Below the pieces are notes generated by a model. The model was not told the origin of the DNA, ran no database searches, and saw nothing but the letters and a program-made list of their open reading frames with translations. From Roseovarius nubinhibens ISM (GTDB lineage Bacteria; Pseudomonadota; Alphaproteobacteria; Rhodobacterales; Rhodobacteraceae): DNA of 64,000 nt. The stretch is from assembly GCF_000152625.1 (NCBI RefSeq), contig NZ_CH724156.1, positions 3,340,602 to 3,404,601 of the forward strand, read 5' to 3'. Shown here piece by piece: positions 45,286 through 53,426 of this stretch. The position numbers and the translations under genes are program-made. Each line of letters begins with the position of its first letter. Position 1 is the first letter of the stretch.

Positions 45286-46364
45286 GCCCGCAGCTCCATC
45301 TGCAGACCGACCCGCGAAAACCCGTGGAAAAACGCATCGAACTGCCCGGTGGCCGCCTCGGCTGCGGCAATCGCCGCCTGCGCCTCCTGCGACAGCCGCG
45401 CCGACACCGTTTCGCGCATCTTGGGCCAGTCGCCGCTGCGGGTGTTGCCCATGGCATAGATGCATTCCGACAATTCCCGCAAGGGGCCGGAAAGCGGCCG
45501 CACCCGACGGAAAACCACGCGCCCCTCGGGCACCTGGTCGGCAAAACCGCCCAGCCCCGTCAGAGACAAATACCAATTCAACATCAGATACTCGTGATAG
45601 TCGTCCGCCAAAGGTGCGGCCTCGTCCGGGACCAGGGAGAAACAGCGCAGTTGTTGGCGCAGCCAGATGTCCCAGACCTCGGGTGGCTCTTCCCCGGCAA
45701 AGCGCAGCGCGATGCAGATTTCCGCCAGCAGATCGGCGTTGAAATCGAGAAAGGCCAGTGTTCCTGCAAAGATAAGACTGTCATGCATGGCGGCATCGAT
45801 CTGCGGATCGACGCGCCCATATTCCGACAGGTAGAAAATGATATGGGTCAGCTCATAGGCCGCCTTCTTGTTGGGCATGGCAAAGGTCTGCGACCGCCCG
45901 GCAAAGGCCCGAAGCCGCGCCTCGAGCGCCGCCCCCTCGCCCGCCAGCGGATCAACCCCGCGCCGCAGGCACAGACGCCGCGCCTCGGCCCGCTGCAAAT
46001 CCGACAGCTCCGCCTCGGCCAAGCCCTGCGCCGCGACCCATTCCGCCAGGCGCGCGCCCTTGTCGCCGCCAAAGCCCAGATCTTCGAGATCGAGGCACAT
46101 CGACAGGTGAAACCGGTAATATTGCGGAAAAAACCCAAGCCGCGCCTCAAGCTGCTCATAGCCCGGCTGATGCAGCGCCAGCGCCTCGGGGCCGAGCGTC
46201 GCGCCGGTGGTCTCGAGAACGTTCAGGATCTCGGCATTCTCCTTGAGCCAGAACACATCCTCGCGCCCCCGCCGGTCCTCGGCGAAATTGCGGACCAGCG
46301 CGCCTTGACGCGCCGCCGCAGAGGTTTGCCGGAACGGGACATTCAGTCGGACAACATTATGCAT
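45282..46364 (-). CDS. uncharacterised helical protein (DUF6902-like), partner of the repeat protein
   Basis: 360 residues, predicted all-helical and soluble, no signal peptide. I associate it with a Rhodobacterales family I remember as DUF6902; the function is unknown. Notable conserved-looking patches are LGFFPQYYRFHLSMCLDLEDLGF (about 77-99), ELTHIIFYLSEYG (171-183), DFNADLLAEICIALRFAG (207-224) and DDYHEYLMLNWYLS (254-267). The His, Glu and Asp residues in the last three patches could form a metal or catalytic site, but no established motif is matched. The ATG at 46364 follows AAGGAAAG, ten codons inside the longest frame. It lies 60 bases after the repeat protein gene with a hairpin between, and overlaps the permease gene (ATGA). 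The operon order suggests it acts on, or with, the repeat protein. Confidence 0.75.
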   Translation of the reverse strand: MHNVVRLNVPFRQTSAAARQGALVRNFAEDRRGREDVFWLKENAEILNVLETTGATLGPEALALHQPGYEQLEARLGFFPQYYRFHLSMCLDLEDLGFGGDKGARLAEWVAAQGLAEAELSDLQRAEARRLCLRRGVDPLAGEGAALEARLRAFAGRSQTFAMPNKKAAYELTHIIFYLSEYGRVDPQIDAAMHDSLIFAGTLAFLDFNADLLAEICIALRFAGEEPPEVWDIWLRQQLRCFSLVPDEAAPLADDYHEYLMLNWYLSLTGLGGFADQVPEGRVVFRRVRPLSGPLRELSECIYAMGNTRSGDWPKMRETVSARLSQEAQAAIAAAEAATGQFDAFFHGFSRVGLQMELRA

Positions 46365-46386
46365 GGGTCTTTCCTTGTCGGCTGGC

Positions 46387-46402
46387 CGGGGCAAATGCCC
46401 CG
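46387..46402 (-). terminator. hairpin between the repeat protein gene and the DUF6902-like gene
   Basis: Perfect six-base G/C stem (CGGGGC / GCCCCG) with a four-base loop, 22 bases after the stop of the repeat gene, without a T tract. More likely a partial attenuator or mRNA-end stabiliser than a full terminator, since the next gene has no obvious promoter. Confidence 0.45.
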
Positions 46403-46424
46403 TTCCGGTTGCGTCAAATCTCGA

Positions 46425-46880
46425 TCAGAGGCTCGAGGTGAAGAGCGCCACGGCATCGCCATCGCGGGTCTTGCTGGCCGAGGGTGCGAGGCTCGAGGTG
46501 AACATTTCGACCGCGTCGCCATCACGGGCTTCGGTCGCCATCGGCGCGAGGCTCGAGGTGAACATCTCGACCGCGTCGCCGTCACGGGCTTCGGTCGCCA
46601 TCGGCGCGAGGCTCGAGGTGAACATCTCAACCGCATCGCCATCACGGGCTTCGGTCGCCATCGGCGCCAGGCTCGAGGTGAACATCTCGACCGCATCGCC
46701 GTCACGGGCTTCGGTCGCCATCGGCGCGAGGCTCGAGGTGAACATTTCCACCGCATCGCCGTCACGGGCCGAGGTCGTCATCGGTGCGAGGCTCGAGGTG
46801 AACATTTCCACCGCATCGCCATCACGGGCCGAGGTCGCCATCGGTGCCAGGCTCGAGGTGAACATTTCCACCGCGTCACC
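46425..46880 (-). repeat. 60-bp tandem repeat array inside the precursor-like gene
   Basis: Units of exactly 60 bases repeat in frame without spacers. The 10-mer GCTCGAGGTG recurs at 60-base steps eight times (ending at 46440, 46500 and so on to 46860). Neighbouring units differ by few bases: those at 46561-46620 and 46681-46740 differ at one position, and those at 46741-46800 and 46801-46860 at three. Such identity points to recent duplication or ongoing homogenisation. Confidence 0.95.
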
Positions 46881-47018
46881 CATCAGCGCATCACCCGCCA
46901 TCACCGGGCCGAGGGACGAGGTAAAGGCCTCAACAGAGCTGCCATCATGCAGGCTTTCCACGCGCTCCACGCGGCGCGGGCTGGTCACAGTCACTTCATG
47001 CTTAAGTTGTGCGGTCAT
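46425..47018 (-). CDS. tandem-repeat protein, candidate multi-core precursor (DUF6749-like)
   Basis: 197 residues with no signal peptide or membrane segment. Residues 1-24 (MTAQLKHEVTVTSPRRVERV and a few more) form a basic, leader-like head. A degenerate unit follows (SVEAFTSSLGPVMAG), and then residues 46-197 consist of 20-residue repeats, consensus DGDAVEMFTSSLAPMATEAR, seven full and one of 12 residues. The protein ends exactly at FTSSL. The FTSSL core occurs nine times without change, while the variation sits in the last six positions (MATSAR, MTTSAR, MATEAR, SASKTR). Every full repeat ends in Arg. The ATG at 47018 follows GGGGAGA. I remember short single-unit relatives in Rhodobacterales as DUF6749, but the function is unknown. 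First gene of an operon with the DUF6902-like gene and a permease, as expected for a peptide precursor, though a structural or binding repeat protein is equally possible. Confidence 0.8.
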   Translation of the reverse strand: MTAQLKHEVTVTSPRRVERVESLHDGSSVEAFTSSLGPVMAGDALMGDAVEMFTSSLAPMATSARDGDAVEMFTSSLAPMTTSARDGDAVEMFTSSLAPMATEARDGDAVEMFTSSLAPMATEARDGDAVEMFTSSLAPMATEARDGDAVEMFTSSLAPMATEARDGDAVEMFTSSLAPSASKTRDGDAVALFTSSL

Positions 47019-47431
47019 CTTTCGATCTCCCCGGATCAAGGTTGCAGATGCCTAACTGCCGCACACGCTAAACGGGTTTGTCTACGAAGATTTTAACGCT
47101 AAAGTTTTATCCACAGCCCTGTGAATTGTTCAACTTCGCCGCGCAATCCTGCCCCCCGGATCAGGAGTTTCCGCCCGCCCCCCGAGGCTGACGTCGGGGA
47201 AAATATTTTGCCTGTGGATAGAATCTCTGCGTTTCTCATATGGAAACGACCTCAACCCATACGGGTATCGCCCTGAGCGCGCAGCGAAGCTCCGGGAATC
47301 CGCCACGTCCGATTCGCGCGCTCATGCACGGGCTCCGCGGCGCCCTCTCGCGACCCCAGAGTTTGCGCACAACGCTTGCCCCCACCCGACGAACACGCGA
47401 TAGAGGGCCAGTGCATCGCGGAGGACCGGGT
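47019..47431. promoter_or_regulatory. 413-base divergent control region between the repeat protein gene and xth
   Basis: No gene is visible. For the repeat protein gene (minus strand) a possible promoter is -35 TTGAAC (47133-47128), 18-base spacer, -10 TAAAAC (47109-47104). ACGCTAAA occurs at 47065-47072 and 47096-47103, 31 bases apart. The upper copy belongs to TTAACGCTAA, which fits the TTANCGNTAA core of LacI-type operators. TTATCCACA (47107-47115) is a perfect DnaA box and overlaps the proposed -10. A second, one-mismatch box in the opposite orientation (TGTGGATAG) is at 47213-47221. Confidence 0.5.
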
Positions 47432-48214
47432 ATGAAAATCGCCAGTTTCAACATCAACGGCATCAAGGCCCGGATCGACGCCCTGCCCGCATGGCTCGAC
47501 GAGGCCCAGCCCGATGTCGCCATCCTTCAGGAAATCAAATCCGTCGATGAAAACTTCCCGCGCGAGATCTTCGAAGAGCGTGGCTATCAGGTCGAAACCC
47601 ACGGCCAGAAGAGCTTCAACGGCGTCGCCATCCTGTCGAAACTGCCGCTCGAGGATGTGACCCGCGGCCTGCCCGGCGACGACGCCGACGAACAGGCCCG
47701 CTATATCGAAGCGACGGTCATTGGCGACCACAGCGCGCTGCGGCTCTGCGGCCTCTACCTGCCCAATGGCAACCCCGCGCCGGGGCCGAAATACGACTAC
47801 AAACTCGCCTGGATGGAACGGCTTCAGGCCCGCGCCGAGGCGCTTCTCGCGCTGGAAGAGCCCTTCCTCATGGCCGGCGATTACAACATCATCCCGCAAG
47901 ACGAGGATGCCAAACGCCCCGAGGCCTGGCGCGAAGATGCGCTCGCCCTGCCGCAAAGCCGCGCCGCCTATCGCCGGATCGTCAATCTCGGCCTGACCGA
48001 GGCCTTCCGCGCCCGCACCCAAGGCCCCGGCCATTACACCTTCTGGGACTATCAGGCCGGTGCCTGGAACCGCGACGACGGCATCCGCATCGACCATTTC
48101 CTGCTGAGCCCGCAATGCGCCGACCGCCTCACCGATTGTCAGATCGACAAACATGTGCGCGGCGGCGACAAGCCCTCGGATCACGTTCCGATCTGGATCA
48201 CGCTCGACATCTGA
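47432..48214 (+). CDS. xth: exodeoxyribonuclease III
   Basis: 260 residues, Mg2+-dependent AP endonuclease and 3' exonuclease of base-excision repair. MKIASFNINGIKARIDALPAWL is the usual start, with the metal-binding Asn in SFNINGI and Glu in LQEIKS. Further motifs are LYLPNGN, MAGDYNIIPQDEDAKR, and the catalytic end RIDHFLLSP and KPSDHVPIW. GGAGGACC precedes the ATG at 47432, and a longer upstream frame in the control region was discarded. A permease gene follows after 20 bases. Confidence 0.95.
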   Translation: MKIASFNINGIKARIDALPAWLDEAQPDVAILQEIKSVDENFPREIFEERGYQVETHGQKSFNGVAILSKLPLEDVTRGLPGDDADEQARYIEATVIGDHSALRLCGLYLPNGNPAPGPKYDYKLAWMERLQARAEALLALEEPFLMAGDYNIIPQDEDAKRPEAWREDALALPQSRAAYRRIVNLGLTEAFRARTQGPGHYTFWDYQAGAWNRDDGIRIDHFLLSPQCADRLTDCQIDKHVRGGDKPSDHVPIWITLDI

Positions 48215-48234
48215 GCCCTCTGAAAGCCTGAGCA

Positions 48235-49125
48235 ATGGACAATCTGCGCGGTGCGCTTCTCATGGTTCTCGCCATGACGGGTTTCGCCTTTGAAGACGCC
48301 TTCATCAAATACATGGCGGCCGATCTCCATATCGGCCATATCCTGATGCTGCTGGGGCTCGGCGGCACGGTGATCTTTGCCCTTGCCAGCGCCCTGCAGG
48401 GGCAGCCCGTCGTCACCCGCGCCCTCGTCTCGAAACCGATCCTGCTGCGCAATCTGGGCGAACTGATCGCCGCCATCGGCTTTGTCACCGCGCTCTCCAT
48501 GGCCGATCTGTCGCTCGTCTCCGCAATCCTTCAGGCCAACCCGCTCGCCGTGACGCTGGCCGCCGCGCTCTTCATGGGCGAAACCGTGGGCTGGCGCCGC
48601 TACAGCGCCATCGCCGTGGGGTTTCTCGGCGTGCTGATGATCATCCGCCCCGGGTTCGACGGGTTCAACTTTGCCTCGCTCTGGGCGCTGACGGCGGTCT
48701 TTGCCCTCGCCCTGCGCGATCTCGCCACCCGCCGCGCCCCGCCGAGCGTCACCTCGATGCAGATCTCGACCTATGCCTTTGCCACCATCGCGCTCTCCGG
48801 TCTCGGGCTCTTGCTGATGGGGGGCGAGCCGCTCCTGCCTGCGGGCTTTCCGCTCTGGCCGCTCGGCGGCGCGCTCGTCGCCGGCTGCACCGGCTATTAC
48901 GCCGTGGTGGCCGCCAACCGCGTCGGCGATGTCTCCTTCATCTCGCCCTTCCGCTACAGCCGGCTTCTGGTGGCGCTGGCCATCGGCATCATCGCCTTTG
49001 GCGAACGCCCCGACGCCTGGACGCTGCTCGGCTCGGCCATCATCATCGGCTCCGGCCTCTATACGATTCTGCGTGAACAGCGGCTCAAGAGGCGCAGCCG
49101 CGATACCGCCGTGAAACCGACGTAA
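48235..49125 (+). CDS. DMT-superfamily (EamA) permease
   Basis: 296 residues, about ten hydrophobic helices as two EamA repeats. The first helix is MVLAMTGFAFEDAFIKYMAADL, the end of repeat 1 is LAAALFMGETVGWRRYSAIAVGFLGVLMIIRPG, and the end of repeat 2 is ALAIGIIAFGERPDAWTLLGSAIIIGSGLY. Substrate unknown. It starts 20 bases behind xth and is probably cotranscribed with it. The C-terminus is basic. Confidence 0.85.
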   Translation: MDNLRGALLMVLAMTGFAFEDAFIKYMAADLHIGHILMLLGLGGTVIFALASALQGQPVVTRALVSKPILLRNLGELIAAIGFVTALSMADLSLVSAILQANPLAVTLAAALFMGETVGWRRYSAIAVGFLGVLMIIRPGFDGFNFASLWALTAVFALALRDLATRRAPPSVTSMQISTYAFATIALSGLGLLLMGGEPLLPAGFPLWPLGGALVAGCTGYYAVVAANRVGDVSFISPFRYSRLLVALAIGIIAFGERPDAWTLLGSAIIIGSGLYTILREQRLKRRSRDTAVKPT

Positions 49126-50526
<1,401 letters not shown>

Positions 50527-50554
50527 GCGCGGATCACGCCCCCCAAAACACCCC

Positions 50555-50583
50555 AAGGCGCGCGGCCCCCCGCGCGCCTTTTT
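50555..50583 (+). terminator. intrinsic terminator of eno
   Basis: Ten-base perfect stem AAGGCGCGCG / CGCGCGCCTT, loop GCCCCC, followed by further T residues. Confidence 0.85.
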
Positions 50584-50605
50584 CATGTCCGCCCTTCGCC
50601 CAAAC

Positions 50606-50634
50606 AAAAAAGGGGCGCGCTCCCGGCGCACCCC
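50606..50634 (-). terminator. terminator of the minus-strand lipoprotein gene
   Basis: On the minus strand, a nine-base stem GGGGTGCGC / GCGCGCCCC (one T-G pair) with loop CGGGA is followed by six T. It faces the eno terminator. Confidence 0.85.
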
Positions 50635-50671
50635 TTCTTCGGTGGAACTCAAACCTAAACCAATCCCCGGA

Positions 50672-50947
50672 TTACGGGCACGGCGCCTCGTAATAGGTGC
50701 CATTGCCGCGCGAATAGGCGCAGACATTGCGCTGGTTGTTCTGGGCCACGACCGTACCGGCCGCCGCACCGGCCAGCGCCGAGATCAGCCGCCAGTCATC
50801 ATCCGCTCCCAGAGCCTCGGCAGTGATCAGGCCAGCAGCGGCCCCACCGGCCACACCGGCCACGGTGCGCTGATCAGAGGTCATGTTTTCACAAGCCCCC
50901 AGCACCAGCATCGACGTCCCTGCGATCATATGTACGATCTTGGTCAT
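50672..50947 (-). CDS. small glycine-zipper lipoprotein
   Basis: 91 residues. A lipoprotein signal ends at Cys19 (MLVLGAC). The mature part has two Gly/Ala-rich helices of the glycine-zipper type, VAGVAGGAAAGLITAEAL and LISALAGAAAGTVVAQN, separated by a GADDDWR turn, then NVCAYSRGNGTYYEAPCP with two cysteines. Related proteins sit in the outer membrane or periplasm, but their roles are mostly unknown. The ATG at 50947 is used because the signal peptide begins there. It follows pgi by 102 bases and ends at its own terminator. Confidence 0.78.
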   Translation of the reverse strand: MTKIVHMIAGTSMLVLGACENMTSDQRTVAGVAGGAAAGLITAEALGADDDWRLISALAGAAAGTVVAQNNQRNVCAYSRGNGTYYEAPCP

Positions 50948-51049
50948 GACAAATTCCTTTCGCCTTGCGTTTCGTTGTCTGTCCCTCAACGCAAGCCCCC
51001 GAAAGGGGTTCCATCACCGCGACAAAATTTCCCACGCGTTCGGCGGATC

Positions 51050-52693
51050 TCAGCGCTCGCGCGCCCAGAACCTCTGGGCATAGGCCACCAGCGCCCGGGT
51101 CGAGCCGTCTTTGCCCTCCGCGCTTTCCTCGCCGGCCAGCACCGGCTCGAGCGCCCGGGCCAACTCTTTGCCAAGCTCGACCCCCCATTGGTCAAAGGAA
51201 TTGATGCCGAGCATCACCCCCTCAACAAACACCCGATGCTCATAGAGCGCGATGATCTGCCCCAGCCGATAGGGGGTGAGCTGATCTATCATCAGCGTCA
51301 CCGACGGCCGATTGCCCTCGAACACCCGATGCGCCGCCTGCCGGTCGCGCTCCGCCCCCTCATAGCCCGCCTCGGCCATCAGCGCCTGCGCCGTGGCCAT
51401 ATCGCGCCCGCGCATCAGCGCCTCGGATTGCGCCAGGCAATTGGCCAGCAACAGCCGGTGATGATGGGCAAGCGTCGGCTCATGGCCTTCGGCCGCCACG
51501 ATGAATTCGCAAGGCACCACCTGCGTGCCCTGATGGATGAGCTGATAGAACGCATGCTGGCCATTCGTGCCCGGCTCGCCCCAGACCACCGGCCCCGACG
51601 GCAGATCGAGCGTGCGGCCATCCATCCGCACCCTTTTGCCGTTCGATTCCATCTCAAGCTGCTGCAAATAGGCCGGCAGCCGCTCCAACCGCTGCGCATA
51701 GGGCAGCACCGCCCGCGTCGGAAACCCCATCACCTGATGATGCCAGAGCCCCACGAGACCGAGCATCACCGGCATGTTCTCGGCCAGAGGCGCCTCGCGG
51801 AAATGCCGGTCCATCGCCGCCCCACCCCTGAGCATCATGCCAAAAGCCTCGGGCCCGATGGCAATCATCAGCGACAGGCCAATCGGCCCCCAGACCGAAT
51901 AGCGCCCGCCGACATAATCGCCGAAATCGAACACCTGCTCGGGCGGCACGCCAAATTCGGCGGTCTTCTCCTTGGACGAGGACAGCGCCACGAACTGCTT
52001 GGCCGGGTTGTCCACCGCCGTCGCCATCCAGTCGCGCACCGTCGCCGCGTTGGTCATGGTCTCTTGGGTGGTAAAGCTCTTTGACGCGACAATCACCAAG
52101 GTCTGCCGCGGGTCGAGATGATCGAGAATATCCGCCGCATCCGCCCCGTCGACATTCGACAGGAAATGACAGCGCGGCCCTTGCCGAAAGGTCTCGAGCG
52201 CTCTGACCGCCATCTCCGGCCCGAGATGCGAGCCGCCAATGCCGATATTGACCACATCGGTGATCTCGCCGCCCGCGCCCTTGTAGCTCTGCGCCCGCAC
52301 CCGCCGGGCAAAGCGCTTCATCCGTTCGAGCGTGTCGCGGATCTCGGGCATCACATCGCGGCCATCGACCTCGACCGGACCGCCCTCGAGATTGCGCAGC
52401 GCCGTGTGCAGCACCGCCCGCCCCTCGGTCTCGTTGATCCGCGCGCCGGAAAACATCGCATCGCGCCGCGCCGCCACCCCCGCCGCCTCGGCCCAGCCGA
52501 GCAGTGCCGCCCGGTCCTCGCGGTCGAGATGGGTCTTGGCATAATCAAAGAGCAGCCCGTCAAACCCGATGGAAAACGCCTCGGCCCGGCCTGCGTCCTC
52601 TTCAAACAGCGGCAGAATACCCCGCGCCCGCGCCGCTTCGCCCCGCGCTTTCAACTCGTCTTGCACTTTGAACAAATCCCTCAATTCCGACAA
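51050..52693 (-). CDS. pgi: glucose-6-phosphate isomerase
   Basis: 547 residues. It interconverts glucose-6-phosphate and fructose-6-phosphate. The family signatures are GIGGSHLGPEMAVRALE, VASKSFTTQET for phosphate binding, and the two PROSITE-type blocks GGRYSVWGPIGLSLMIAIG and LYEHRVFVEGVMLGINSFDQWGVELGK, with active Glu and His between them (HQGTQVVPCEF). The longest frame opens with TTG at 52693. A GTG at codon 10, preceded by GAGGG, is a good alternative, so the start is uncertain. Third gene of zwf-pgl-pgi. Confidence 0.95.
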   Translation of the reverse strand: MSELRDLFKVQDELKARGEAARARGILPLFEEDAGRAEAFSIGFDGLLFDYAKTHLDREDRAALLGWAEAAGVAARRDAMFSGARINETEGRAVLHTALRNLEGGPVEVDGRDVMPEIRDTLERMKRFARRVRAQSYKGAGGEITDVVNIGIGGSHLGPEMAVRALETFRQGPRCHFLSNVDGADAADILDHLDPRQTLVIVASKSFTTQETMTNAATVRDWMATAVDNPAKQFVALSSSKEKTAEFGVPPEQVFDFGDYVGGRYSVWGPIGLSLMIAIGPEAFGMMLRGGAAMDRHFREAPLAENMPVMLGLVGLWHHQVMGFPTRAVLPYAQRLERLPAYLQQLEMESNGKRVRMDGRTLDLPSGPVVWGEPGTNGQHAFYQLIHQGTQVVPCEFIVAAEGHEPTLAHHHRLLLANCLAQSEALMRGRDMATAQALMAEAGYEGAERDRQAAHRVFEGNRPSVTLMIDQLTPYRLGQIIALYEHRVFVEGVMLGINSFDQWGVELGKELARALEPVLAGEESAEGKDGSTRALVAYAQRFWARER

Positions 52694-52706
52694 TCGGCCC
52701 CGATTA

Positions 52707-52730
52707 CAGCCCCGGCCACAGCCCCGGCCA
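52707..52730. repeat. 12-bp tandem duplication between pgl and pgi
   Basis: CAGCCCCGGCCA stands twice in a row (52707-52718 and 52719-52730) in the short gap before pgi. Confidence 0.85.
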
Positions 52731-52754
52731 CACCCCCGTGACCGCGCCCCAAAT

Positions 52755-53426
52755 TCACGGCGCCCAATGCACCTCGATATCGTCGAGCACCGCCGCCACC
52801 GGCGCCTGCAGCGGCGTCATCGACCGCGCCCGATCAAGCGCCCCGCGCTTGGCATCGCCCATGATCACCAGATGCTTGCTCATCGCGTCGTTGAGCACCC
52901 TCGCGCTCATCGTGACGCGCGGCTCCGGCTCGCCCTCGGCCCGCATCGGCACGAGCACCGGCGCGTCGCGGCTGAGCGCCTCTTCAATCCGGTCACCGCC
53001 GGGAAAGAGCGACGCAGTATGCATATCCGTCCCCATCCCCAACAGCAGCACATCAATCGGCAGCCGCGCCTCGATCCCCGCCGCCAGATCGTCGATCACC
53101 TCCTCCGGCGTCTCCGCCCGCCGGTAGAGCGGCACATGGGTCGCCTTCGCCGCCCGCTCAACGAACAGCCGCTCGCGCAGCAGCTTGGTGTTCGAGCGGA
53201 TATGCTCCTCGGGCCGCCAGCGCTCATCCGAGAGCGCCACATCCACCCGGCTCCAATCGAGCCGCGTGGCGCAAAGAATGTCGAAAACCGGCCCCGGCGT
53301 CGTCCCGCCGGGGACCACGAGAAAGGCCCGATCCTGCGTCTCAAGCGCCGTGTTGAGCGCCCCGGCCAGCCGGTGTGCGAGCTGGATCGACAGCATGTCT
53401 TCGTCAAGATACTCGTTGAAATTCAT
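52755..53426 (-). CDS. pgl: 6-phosphogluconolactonase
   Basis: 223 residues, sugar-phosphate lactonase of the DevB type. It hydrolyses 6-phosphogluconolactone made by Zwf. Family features are FLVVPGGTTPGPVFDIL, VALSDERWRPEEHIRSNTKLLRE (active-site Glu-Arg-Trp), and DVLLLGMGTDMHTASLFPG with the catalytic-region His. The ATG shares four bases with the zwf stop (ATGA). Confidence 0.94.
   Translation of the reverse strand: MNFNEYLDEDMLSIQLAHRLAGALNTALETQDRAFLVVPGGTTPGPVFDILCATRLDWSRVDVALSDERWRPEEHIRSNTKLLRERLFVERAAKATHVPLYRRAETPEEVIDDLAAGIEARLPIDVLLLGMGTDMHTASLFPGGDRIEEALSRDAPVLVPMRAEGEPEPRVTMSARVLNDAMSKHLVIMGDAKRGALDRARSMTPLQAPVAAVLDDIEVHWAP

Noticed and set aside
46425..46880. The 60-bp periodic repeats read as a possible CRISPR array
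   Set aside because: Units are contiguous without unique spacers, keep an open frame, and no cas gene is present.
46425..47018. Repeats read as RTX calcium-binding units of a secreted protein
   Set aside because: The GGxGxD nonapeptide pattern is absent, and no type I secretion genes are nearby.
47107..47221. DnaA boxes as part of a replication origin
   Set aside because: Only two boxes, no AT-rich unwinding region of useful length, and no dnaA, hemE, repA or parAB genes around.
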